From JAGLTN01 sp035403325 (GTDB lineage Bacteria > Planctomycetota > Phycisphaerae > Sedimentisphaerales > Anaerobacaceae), in NCBI GenBank assembly GCA_964492365.1, contig CAZBKA010000001.1:1-59891 (forward strand): a stretch of DNA of 59,891 nucleotides, given 5' to 3'. Made by a program: the position numbers and the translations under genes. Each line of letters opens with the position of its first letter. Positions within the stretch are counted from its first letter, which is position 1. This document shows positions 44,668 through 52,739 of the stretch, in pieces. Under the pieces are notes generated by a model. That model was not told the DNA's origin. It ran no database searches and saw only the letters and a program-made list of their open reading frames with translations.

Positions 44668-46173
44668 GTGACACATTTTTCCTGGCTTTTGGACGGTAGT
44701 ATTGTCGGTTTTTATCTTCTGGGAACCATGATTGCCGGAATTATGGTTGCAAGGTATGTCGGCAAAGTCGAACATTTTCTTGTGGCCGGCCGCGAAATGA
44801 ATGTGTATTTAGGTATTGCATCGCTTGCGGCAACCGAGTTTGGCATTGTTACCTGTATGTATTCGGCACAAAATGGGTACAAATACGGATTTGCAGGAGC
44901 GACACCAGGCATACTTATGGCACTGGCAATGTTCTTTGTCGGTGTCACTGGTTTCTGCATTAAACCGCTTCGTAACTCCGGTGTAGTTACCATTCCCGAA
45001 CTATTTGGAAAACACTTCGGACCTCGTATTCGATGGGCCAGCGGCATGGTAATTGTACTTGGCGGCCTGTTTAATATGGGAGTGTTTCTCCGTGTTGCAG
45101 GCGAGTTTCTGGTTCTGGTGTCTGGGCTTAATATCGCGTATCTCGAAATTACTATGACCATTTTACTCATTGCCGTGGCGATATATACAATTCTTGGCGG
45201 AATGCTTTCTGTACTGATAACTGATTTTCTGCAATTTGTGGTTATGAGCATCGGTCTTATTTTGGTAACAATTCTCATATTTGTAAAAATCGGATGGTCA
45301 ACCCTGATTAAAACTGTCGAATCGCACTACGGTGCGGGGGGATTTAATCCATTTATAAATAATGACATGGGCTGGGAGTATGTAGTATTCTTCGCATTGC
45401 TCAGTCTTGCGTCAGTTCTGACGTGGCAGACGACTATCGCCAGGGTGCTTGCCGCGAAGGATACCAGAACCGCTCGGAAAATATATACCGGCACATCTTT
45501 TTTCTTTGTCTGCCGTTTTCTGATTCCGGGTATTTGGGGCATTGCCGCACTTGCCTCGCTAAAATTCAACAGTACAGCATCGTCTCCGATAGCAATGAAT
45601 GGACAGGAATCTTTGTATGGTATGCCTATGTTTTTAAGCACATTTGTGCCGGCTGGACTGATGGGGGTGCTTATCGCGGCAATGCTGGCAGCCGATATGT
45701 CAACTGATTCATCGTATATGCTCACATGGGGCAGTGTAATCTACAATGACATTATGGCGCCGTTTAGAAAGACCAAGTGGTCTGAGAAAAGAGGCCTGTT
45801 GTGGAATCGCATGATTGTGGCGTGTATAGGCTTATTTTTGCTCGTGTTTGGTCTTTGGTATAAACTGGAAGGTGATCTGTGGGCTTATCTCGGCCTTACC
45901 GGAACAATTTATCTGTCAAGCATATCGGTACTTTTAATTGCCTGCTGTTATTGGAAAAAGGCAAATAGCTGGGGTGCTGCGGGGGCAATTATAATAGGCG
46001 CTATTGTGCCGATACTCTTTTTAGTTATAGAAAAAGTACCCGTTACTAAAGATTTTGCTAAAACCATCGGTCCATATTATTCAGGTGTTCTTACGTATTT
46101 GCTTACTGCCGTTGCAATGGTAGTTGGTTCATTGATAAAACCGCAACGATTGGCTAATACTAATGTTGATTAA
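44668..46173 (+). CDS. Sodium:solute symporter (SSS family)
   Basis: A 501-residue transporter of normal SSS length with about 13 helices. Motifs are FYLLGTMIAGIMVARYV, FLVAGREMNVYLGIASLAATEFG, YTILGGMLSVLITDFLQF and TWQTTIARVLAAKD. It belongs to another subgroup than the two long symporters in the window and lacks their extra C-terminal helices. GTG start with AAGGAG seven bases before; the frame is open 15 codons further upstream. It is followed by a 53-residue membrane protein. Base composition is slightly more GC-rich than in the neighbours, which may reflect transfer. Confidence 0.9.
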   Translation: MTHFSWLLDGSIVGFYLLGTMIAGIMVARYVGKVEHFLVAGREMNVYLGIASLAATEFGIVTCMYSAQNGYKYGFAGATPGILMALAMFFVGVTGFCIKPLRNSGVVTIPELFGKHFGPRIRWASGMVIVLGGLFNMGVFLRVAGEFLVLVSGLNIAYLEITMTILLIAVAIYTILGGMLSVLITDFLQFVVMSIGLILVTILIFVKIGWSTLIKTVESHYGAGGFNPFINNDMGWEYVVFFALLSLASVLTWQTTIARVLAAKDTRTARKIYTGTSFFFVCRFLIPGIWGIAALASLKFNSTASSPIAMNGQESLYGMPMFLSTFVPAGLMGVLIAAMLAADMSTDSSYMLTWGSVIYNDIMAPFRKTKWSEKRGLLWNRMIVACIGLFLLVFGLWYKLEGDLWAYLGLTGTIYLSSISVLLIACCYWKKANSWGAAGAIIIGAIVPILFLVIEKVPVTKDFAKTIGPYYSGVLTYLLTAVAMVVGSLIKPQRLANTNVD

Positions 46174-46205
46174 GAAATAATGTTTTTGGCTATGGAGGTT
46201 ATAAA

Positions 46206-46367
46206 ATGTTTTCTGGACACTGGTTCTGGTTTGGTCTGACCAGCGCATGCATTATTTGGTATTCCACGATTACCGTTTATGTTGCATTCAAAGGCTCATT
46301 GGATATCAAGAGGATGCTTGAGAAGCTGTCAGATGGGAATATCAAATCAGATGTTGAAAAAAGTTAA
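46206..46367 (+). CDS. Small one-helix membrane protein, likely symporter accessory subunit
   Basis: A 53-residue protein: a short start MFSGHWFWFG, one membrane helix (LTSACIIWYSTITVYVAF), and a charged tail KGSLDIKRMLEKL. It has GGAGG before its ATG and follows the symporter stop by 32 bases, so co-translation is likely. Small one-helix partners are known for several sodium symporters (for example MetS of MetP). Function is inferred only from position and shape. Confidence 0.72.
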   Translation: MFSGHWFWFGLTSACIIWYSTITVYVAFKGSLDIKRMLEKLSDGNIKSDVEKS

Positions 46368-46404
46368 GTTTTCGCTATCTCCTAATGCTCAGTAAGGTTT
46401 AACT

Positions 46405-47556
46405 TTATAATGCGTTTGATAACCAACGACCAAGTTCGATGGTTTTATATATGTTGCCGTTAGCAGGCAGTATATCTCCAATATTCAGAATAACCCTGCC
46501 CTTGAGAGCTTTGATAATTCTGTCGGCAAAAATTGTTATTTCATCAATCGTGTAATCTTCTACGAAGAAGATAGATGGCACGCCGCAATAAGCAGCCATT
46601 TTATTGTTCATTGCCTGGGGCAGCTCTTCTACTTCATAGTTTGTCATAGGTGCCGGGGTGCAGCCGTCGAGCAGGTCAAAGCTGTTTTTTCTTACGAGAT
46701 CGAAAAGGGCTTTGAAGTTTCCATCGAGATGTGTTGAGAATATTTTGTTTTTTTTGTGGAGGATGTCACCTGCTTTTTTATAGAAAGGGATACAGTACTT
46801 TTCGTACCAGAGAGGGTTTAATATTTGCTGGTCAGCGTGGTCGGAAAGTATTGCGATATCTGCGGGACTATCCGCGGCGAGTTGAATCAGCTTGGTGTCA
46901 ATTATTGTTTGAGCGTGGAGGACCTCATCAATTATTTGTGGGTTGTCCATCATCGTATAGGCGGTTTTTTCCAGTCCAGCATATTCCTCAACTATTTTTC
47001 CGAATGGCGATCGCCAGAGTACTATGTCGGCTATGCCTAAATCACCTATCTGGTTTAAGATGTTCTGAATGTGCTGATAGTCGGCTATTGGTTTTGTATT
47101 TTTGATAACGTGCAGCAGAACTTTCCAGTCATTTTCGTTTTCTATGAAAAGTTTAACAGGGCACAGGCTTCCATCGTTCGCGATGCCGTCGATTCTGCTA
47201 ATGGTTCCAATTGGGGTTTTGAATTCTTTAGTAATCTGTCTGCCAGTTATGTGCTGATTTAAAGTGCAGTTTGTATATTCGAATCGGCACCAGTCATAGA
47301 TGTGGACATGGAGTCCCCAATTAAAATTTCTGTAAAAATCGAGATATGTCCAGTCTGCAAATTCTTTCGGCATTGTGCCTGGGATTTTATTTATCTCCAT
47401 GTCGTCTGGAATAAGACAGCCGGTTGGTATTTTATGGCTTTGGGTTATATCTTTAAGCCTTTTGTCTTTATACCATTCGCTGATATCAGGTGAAAAGAGT
47501 GTTTTGTCTGTCTTTTGACCTGTCAGTATATTCATAGCAATTTGTTTTTGGTTCAA
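46405..47556 (-). CDS. Uroporphyrinogen decarboxylase-like protein
   Basis: A 383-residue URO-D superfamily protein. The start MNQKQIAMNILTGQKTDKTLF and the sections FSTHLDGNF, DLLDGCTPAPMTNYEVEEL and RVILNIGDILPANG match the planctomycete non-heme group. In other members the His in 'HSHG/HLDG' and cysteine-containing loops bind metal or cofactor; here HLDG is present. It lies 18 bases after the GH109-like gene and is co-transcribed with it. The reaction is unknown. Confidence 0.8.
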   Translation of the reverse strand: MNQKQIAMNILTGQKTDKTLFSPDISEWYKDKRLKDITQSHKIPTGCLIPDDMEINKIPGTMPKEFADWTYLDFYRNFNWGLHVHIYDWCRFEYTNCTLNQHITGRQITKEFKTPIGTISRIDGIANDGSLCPVKLFIENENDWKVLLHVIKNTKPIADYQHIQNILNQIGDLGIADIVLWRSPFGKIVEEYAGLEKTAYTMMDNPQIIDEVLHAQTIIDTKLIQLAADSPADIAILSDHADQQILNPLWYEKYCIPFYKKAGDILHKKNKIFSTHLDGNFKALFDLVRKNSFDLLDGCTPAPMTNYEVEELPQAMNNKMAAYCGVPSIFFVEDYTIDEITIFADRIIKALKGRVILNIGDILPANGNIYKTIELGRWLSNAL

Positions 47557-47574
47557 TTTATTATCCTTAACTCA

Positions 47575-48909
47575 TTAAACACCAAAGGCGGGTTTTTTAG
47601 TTTTCCATTTTCCGCGGGTAAAATCTGGCATTTTTACTGGTTTACTGCCGGAAGCAATTGATTTTTCCGAAAGTGGGCCTGTAACGCACATTGCCACTGA
47701 GTCGTAAACATCGATAGGTGGTTGCGTTTTATTTCTTACAGCTTCTACAAAGAGCATCAGTTCCAGCGGGTCGGTCCCATCGTGAAATGAAGCGGCGGCT
47801 GGATCCATGTTCTTTGACCAGTTATGTTCAAATTCTTTTTCATAAGGAGCAAAAGGTTCCCATTTATGATACTGGGGGGTTCTATCTGCGATGTAAACAC
47901 TCTTTCTATCGGCTCCGGCGGTATCTCCACCCATTTCATCGTAAAGGCCTCTTGTACCCTGAACCATCCAGCGGTTGTCGTATGGTCGAGGCAACTGCAT
48001 ATCGTAGTTTATGACGATAGTTTTGCCTTTTATGGTCTTAATTACAGTTGTTACGATATCGCCCTGAGCAAATTTGCGTTTTGCATTTGGGTGGTCAGCT
48101 CCAAACTTTCGGACAAAGCTGTCATTTATTCCTAAGCTTTTTGAAGCCGTTGAAGTCAGATAGTCGTAATAATCACCGCAACCGATGTCTAACCAACTAA
48201 GTACAGGGCCTAACTGGTGAGATGGGTATTGGTCACGGTTGTGCTTTTCTAAAAATTTTGCACCCCATCTGTCTTGACCAGTTTTTTCGTCGAAAAACCA
48301 ATGGTCAACGCAGTCGTGGCTGTGTGCACAATGACAGTGAATGATTTCGCCGAGCAGACCTTTGCGGATCATGTTCAGAACAGCGAGGTTATCTTTTCTG
48401 AAGCTCCAGTTTTCGAGCATCATACAGGGGACCTTTGTTTTCTCGTGGGTATTTACAAGATCCCAGCAGTCTTCCAATGAGTATGAACATGGTACTTCCA
48501 CACCGGTGTATTTGCCCGCTTTCATTGCGTCAACAGCCATTGGGGTATGCCAGTCCCATGGGGTTGAGATTATGACGGCATCGAGATCATCTCTTTCGAG
48601 AAGTTTTTTGTATGCGTATTCATCTTCAAAGTAGCCCTGTGGGGTTTTTCCGCCTTTTGATGTGACCATATTTTGTGCAGCAGCGAGGTTTTCTTTGTTT
48701 ATGTCACAGACTGCCGGTATTTCTACGTTTTTTACGTAGTTCAGCATTACATCCATTAGAGTTCTGCCGCGGTTGCCTGTTCCGATGAAGCCGACTTTAA
48801 CTATTTTTTCCTGGGCAAAAGCAGGTTTAATTTTTATGGATGCCAAAGCTAATCCTAAAGCCGCAGCAGTGTTGGCTTTGAGGAAGTCTCTTCGATTAAG
48901 TGGTGCCAT
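47575..48909 (-). CDS. GH109-like NAD-dependent glycosidase (Gfo/Idh fold), exported
   Basis: A 444-residue protein with a twin-arginine signal (LNRRDFLKA, Arg6-Arg7) and AFA cleavage site. The Rossmann motif is GFIGTGNRG. The usual EKP motif is EVP (Glu138-Val139-Pro140), so the catalytic lysine of oxidoreductases is missing. Instead it carries GH109 features: MMLENWSFRKDNLAVLNMIR, GEIIHCHCAHSHD, NRDQYPSHQLGPVLSWLDI and the end DFTRGKWKTKKPAF. GH109 enzymes are alpha-N-acetylgalactosaminidases that work by transient oxidation with bound NAD. The sugar cleaved here is unproven. AAGGAG stands before the ATG. Confidence 0.87.
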   Translation of the reverse strand: MAPLNRRDFLKANTAAALGLALASIKIKPAFAQEKIVKVGFIGTGNRGRTLMDVMLNYVKNVEIPAVCDINKENLAAAQNMVTSKGGKTPQGYFEDEYAYKKLLERDDLDAVIISTPWDWHTPMAVDAMKAGKYTGVEVPCSYSLEDCWDLVNTHEKTKVPCMMLENWSFRKDNLAVLNMIRKGLLGEIIHCHCAHSHDCVDHWFFDEKTGQDRWGAKFLEKHNRDQYPSHQLGPVLSWLDIGCGDYYDYLTSTASKSLGINDSFVRKFGADHPNAKRKFAQGDIVTTVIKTIKGKTIVINYDMQLPRPYDNRWMVQGTRGLYDEMGGDTAGADRKSVYIADRTPQYHKWEPFAPYEKEFEHNWSKNMDPAAASFHDGTDPLELMLFVEAVRNKTQPPIDVYDSVAMCVTGPLSEKSIASGSKPVKMPDFTRGKWKTKKPAFGV

Positions 48910-49215
48910 TTTTTACATCTCCTTTAATTTAAAAAGGTTTATTATAATAACTGAAACATAACAGAAAGATGAATTTTAACTTCTCGCAAATTAAACAACA
49001 AGAAATTTTGTGTAAATACTTTTGAGTTTAAGAAGTATGATTGTTATTAGCAAAATTGTGTTATCAGTCAAAGAAATAGTCGTAAATATCAGGTAAATGT
49101 GTGTTGTTCAAGTGTGTAAGTTTTTGTACAATCACAATTGTAATAATAATGAGTTTGATTTGGGATAATTCCAACGAACTTGGATAATATGCAAATTAAA
49201 AGTCCGGAGATATAT
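48910..49215. other. Divergent intergenic region
   Basis: About 300 AT-rich bases between the GH109-like gene and the DUF6807 gene. It holds the inverted repeat at 49127-49142 and no further recognised gene or RNA. Confidence 0.5.
49127..49142. promoter_or_regulatory. Inverted repeat, operator candidate 1
   Basis: TACAAT-CACA-ATTGTA, a perfect six-base inverted repeat with a four-base centre, 74 bases before the DUF6807 ATG. Its core of 14 bases recurs exactly at 52631-52644 before the beta-galactosidase gene. Confidence 0.5.
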
Positions 49216-50196
49216 ATGGTAGCTGTTCGAGGTTTTGGGAATCGATTGATCGCCATAGCAGGATTGGTTTTTTTGAGTTGTTTTGCTGTTGGCTGTGGTA
49301 AGATGCAGGTCTGCTTAGATTCAGAGACGGGTCAATATGTCATTATAGATGATGGCAAAAAAGTGCTTCAGTACAATTATGCAACAGTTGAACCTGATGA
49401 TGAGTATCTCAAAGAAGTTAAACCCGACAGCAGAATGTATGCGGTAGGACGTAGTAATTATATACATCCGCTGTTTGGACCAGATGGGCAGGAACTTACA
49501 CTGGATTGGTCGAAGGACCATCCCCATCATCGTGGTATCTACTGGGCTTGGCCTGAGGTACAATATCATGGTGAAACAGCTGATCTGCATGCTTTACAAA
49601 ATATATTTGCCAGACCAACGGGTAAAGTTGAATCTTATTGCACAAATAATTATGCGGAAATTTCGGCGGAGAATAAATGGATGTGGCACGATAAAACCCC
49701 GATCGTTATTGAAAATGTAACGATCCGTGTAAATAAAGCATCTAAAGACGGGCGATATATTGACCTGAACCTCGAATTCAAAGCTTTGGTGGATTCAGTT
49801 ACAATTGCAAGGCGAGATACAGATACTTATGGTGGGTTGAATATTCGTCTTGCTCCTGTCAAAGATATGAAGTTTGACCATTATGCTGATGATGCTGATG
49901 CAGCCCAAAGTCCAGCATGGCAGGGGGTAACTGGTATATGGAACCCATCTGAAAAACCGACGGTACTGGCTGTTTTTGAAAAGGCAGACAATCAGGATTA
50001 TCCAGGTGACTATATTGAGTATCCTTATCTGCCCTGGTTTCAGCCGACATTTCCAAAAAAACAGAAACGATATGAATTAAAAAAAGATGAACCGCTGGTG
50101 CTGCAGTATCGGTTTTGGATAGCTTCGATGGACCGGCCCAGCGACAGGCAATATCGCCAACAGTGGCAGATATATCAAAAAACCAATATGAAATAA
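49216..50196 (+). CDS. DUF6807 (PmoA-like) lipoprotein
   Basis: A 326-residue protein of the DUF6807 family (formerly called methane oxygenase PmoA-like; unrelated to methane oxidation). A signal with CFAVGCGK suggests a lipoprotein. The family core is SNYIHPLFGPDGQELT, DHPHHRGIYWAW (a histidine cluster that may bind metal) and GLNIRLAP. Members often stand beside Gfo/Idh genes in polysaccharide loci; the reaction is unknown. GGAGA before the ATG at 49216 sets the start; the frame is open 12 codons upstream. First gene of a five-gene operon. Confidence 0.8.
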   Translation: MVAVRGFGNRLIAIAGLVFLSCFAVGCGKMQVCLDSETGQYVIIDDGKKVLQYNYATVEPDDEYLKEVKPDSRMYAVGRSNYIHPLFGPDGQELTLDWSKDHPHHRGIYWAWPEVQYHGETADLHALQNIFARPTGKVESYCTNNYAEISAENKWMWHDKTPIVIENVTIRVNKASKDGRYIDLNLEFKALVDSVTIARRDTDTYGGLNIRLAPVKDMKFDHYADDADAAQSPAWQGVTGIWNPSEKPTVLAVFEKADNQDYPGDYIEYPYLPWFQPTFPKKQKRYELKKDEPLVLQYRFWIASMDRPSDRQYRQQWQIYQKTNMK

Positions 50197-50211
50197 TCAG
50201 GAATAGTAAAA

Positions 50212-51492
50212 ATGAAATCATCTGAAATGTCACGACGAGAGATGCTTAAGTATACAGCCGCCGCTGTCATGATTCCGACAATTGTACCTGCAAGCGTCTT
50301 CGGAGAAAACCCGCCATCGGAGAGAGTTAATCTTGCTGTAATTGGTACAGGGGGTAAAGCTAATGGCGGTATGCAGAACTTTATAAACCATACGCAGGCA
50401 CAAATTGTCGCGCTGTGTGATGTTAATCGTAAAAATCTGGAGAGCACAGCTTTTGCTGCCAAATTATCTAAGGACCAATGTTATGAAGATTACCGCGAAG
50501 TACTGGCACGAAAGGATGTTGATGCTGTGTTGGTTGGTACGCCTGACCATTGGCATGTGCCTGTATCAATTGCAGCTGTCGAAGCAGGTAAGGATGTTTA
50601 CTGCGAAAAACCATTGAGCAATACTGTCAGCGAAGGAAGGGCCTTGGTTGAAGCAGTAAAAAAAACTAATCGAATATTCCAGCACGGAACCCAGTTGCGT
50701 TCTGAGATCGGCAGCAGAAAGGTTTGTGAACTGGTTCGTAATGGCTATCTCGGAAATGTCAAAAAAGTTGTTATAGGTTCACCAGCGGGTCATGCTACGG
50801 GTGAGCATCCGGTGGAAGAAGTGCCCGAATACCTCAACTGGGATAAGTGGCAAGGAGCCGTGGAGCATATGGGCTACCGTTCGATTGTAGTTGGAGACAT
50901 TCCCGGTGAAGGACTTAGAGGCTGGTACTTCGTTAAACGGTTTTCACATGCAGGATGGGTCGCTGGATATGGTGTTCATGATCTTGATCTTGCGCAGTGG
51001 GGGCTTGGAACCGAAGACACAGGACCGGTGACAGTTGAAGGTAAGGGGGTTTTTCCGAATGAAGGGCTTTTTGATACAGTTTTGACTTTTGATCTTGAAT
51101 TTACTTATGCTGACGGCCGGAAAATTATTATGACCGATACCACCAAAAACCGACATGGTGTAACTTTCCAGCACGAAAATGAAAAGGATTGGCTCTTTTG
51201 CAGGGGGGATTGTGATGCAAGCAATCGTGATCTGCTTCGGGTTCAACTTAAGGATAATGATGTCCATCTATATGAATCTAAACTGCATGAACTGAATTTT
51301 ATAGAATGTGTCAAGTCAAGAAAACAGACAATTACTCCAGCTGAAGTTGCGCATCGATCGACAACCATCAGTTTGATAGGCGGTATTTGTCTGGATCTTG
51401 GAAGAAAGTTACAGTGGGATCCCAAAGCTGAAAGATTTATAAATGATGATGAAGCAAATAAAATGCTTAGTTATCAAAACAGCAACGCATAA
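50212..51492 (+). CDS. Tat-exported Gfo/Idh/MocA-family oxidoreductase
   Basis: A 426-residue enzyme with a twin-arginine signal (MSRREMLKYTA, Arg8-Arg9), the nucleotide-binding LAVIGTGGKANGG, GTPDHWHVP, YCEKPLSNT and the family's YGVHDLDLAQWGLG in the substrate domain. It would oxidise a sugar in the periplasm with tightly bound cofactor. It follows the DUF6807 gene by 15 bases and precedes a cytosolic paralogue by 19, so one exported and one internal dehydrogenase are made together. Confidence 0.9.
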   Translation: MKSSEMSRREMLKYTAAAVMIPTIVPASVFGENPPSERVNLAVIGTGGKANGGMQNFINHTQAQIVALCDVNRKNLESTAFAAKLSKDQCYEDYREVLARKDVDAVLVGTPDHWHVPVSIAAVEAGKDVYCEKPLSNTVSEGRALVEAVKKTNRIFQHGTQLRSEIGSRKVCELVRNGYLGNVKKVVIGSPAGHATGEHPVEEVPEYLNWDKWQGAVEHMGYRSIVVGDIPGEGLRGWYFVKRFSHAGWVAGYGVHDLDLAQWGLGTEDTGPVTVEGKGVFPNEGLFDTVLTFDLEFTYADGRKIIMTDTTKNRHGVTFQHENEKDWLFCRGDCDASNRDLLRVQLKDNDVHLYESKLHELNFIECVKSRKQTITPAEVAHRSTTISLIGGICLDLGRKLQWDPKAERFINDDEANKMLSYQNSNA

Positions 51493-51511
51493 ATAATCAG
51501 GAGAATTATAG

Positions 51512-52603
51512 ATGGCAAAAAAACCGTATGGCATAGCAGTAATTGGTGCTGGATGGGTTTCATCGCAGCATATTTCCGCATATCGAAATAATCCCAATGC
51601 AGAGATTCTTGCCATTTGTGATATCAATACTGATAATGCACGCCGGCGAGCCAGCCAGGCAGGGCTTGACGGTGTAGCTATTTATGATAATGCCGCCGAT
51701 GCAATCGGCCACGATGGAGTCGATGCGGTTTCAATTTGTACTCCACAGCATATTCACTTTGAAAATGTTTTGGTCGCTGCTGAGCAGGGCAAACATATGG
51801 TGATTGAAAAACCACTGGCCAATTCGCTTGATCAGATGCGACAGATGAGAGATGCTGTCAATAAAGCTGGTGTAAAAACTGTTGTAGGGTTTGTTCTCAG
51901 GTGGAACCCTCTTTTTCAAAATATTAAAAAACTTATCGCCCGTGGCGATCTCGGTGAAATTTATTATACCGAAACGGATTATCAATCTTATAATAGCAGC
52001 TGGTGGGCAGGATGGGAGCAGGGACGCAGGAAAGATTTATCACATAGTGCGATGGCAGTAGCCGGTTGTCATGCGGTAGATGCTCTTCGATGGTTTGCAG
52101 CCGGCGGTGAAAACCAGGCAGCTGAACCAATTGAAGTTTTTGGTTATGCAGCAGGCAAACGCAAGGGTAAACAATATCAGTATAATCCCGTTACTAATGA
52201 CTGGTCAAAACAAGCTGTTATGGAATATGATGGTTTGGAGGTTTTGCTGGTGCGTTTTTCAAATGGTGTGTTGGGCAAGGTGTCAGTTAATTTTGAAAGA
52301 ATTGGGTCTTATACTTTTCCAATAAATATCTTTGGTGACAAAGGCACTATCAAAAAGAACAAAGTTTTTGCTCCGAAATCTCCTGATGATAAACAATGGT
52401 GTGAGATACCAGGAGACTGCCCCGACTCTTCGGATGTGACCCATCATCCGTTTCAGGGTGAGATTGACCATTTTATTGAGTGTATTGACAAAGATGTAGA
52501 ATCGCATTGCAATATCAATGATGCGATTAAAACTCATGAAATCTTTTTTGGGGCACAGAAATGCTACGAAATCGGTAAGCCCGTAAAACTGCCGTTGATT
52601 TAA
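51512..52603 (+). CDS. Cytosolic Gfo/Idh/MocA-family oxidoreductase
   Basis: A 363-residue oxidoreductase without a signal. It has YGIAVIGAGWVSSQHISAY (GxGxxS), STPQHIH-like CTPQHIHF, VIEKPLANS and GCHAVDALRWF. AGGAG is before the ATG. It differs clearly from the exported neighbour, so the pair is not a simple duplication. Probable role: oxidation or reduction of the sugar product after import. The 136 bases after it hold a second operator candidate and a -10-like box. Confidence 0.9.
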   Translation: MAKKPYGIAVIGAGWVSSQHISAYRNNPNAEILAICDINTDNARRRASQAGLDGVAIYDNAADAIGHDGVDAVSICTPQHIHFENVLVAAEQGKHMVIEKPLANSLDQMRQMRDAVNKAGVKTVVGFVLRWNPLFQNIKKLIARGDLGEIYYTETDYQSYNSSWWAGWEQGRRKDLSHSAMAVAGCHAVDALRWFAAGGENQAAEPIEVFGYAAGKRKGKQYQYNPVTNDWSKQAVMEYDGLEVLLVRFSNGVLGKVSVNFERIGSYTFPINIFGDKGTIKKNKVFAPKSPDDKQWCEIPGDCPDSSDVTHHPFQGEIDHFIECIDKDVESHCNINDAIKTHEIFFGAQKCYEIGKPVKLPLI

Positions 52604-52630
52604 ACTTTTCCTTTTCAAAAAATATTGGTC

Positions 52631-52644
52631 ACAATCACAATTGT
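52631..52644. promoter_or_regulatory. Inverted repeat, operator candidate 2
   Basis: ACAAT-CACA-ATTGT, identical to the core at 49128-49141. A TATAAT box begins nine bases downstream (52653-52658), so the repeat covers the -35 region of a probable internal promoter for the beta-galactosidase gene. Confidence 0.5.
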
Positions 52645-52739
52645 TCTCTATTTATAATGGTTGAATAATTGTAAAAAACAGACTATTATGCAGTACGAAT
52701 TTTAAAGATAATTGACTGTAAAATCTTAAAGGAATTGGT

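Noticed and set aside
52661..52676. AATAATTGTAAAAAAC matching a block of the interspersed repeat
   Set aside because: One AT-rich 16-base match without the other blocks in order is not enough.
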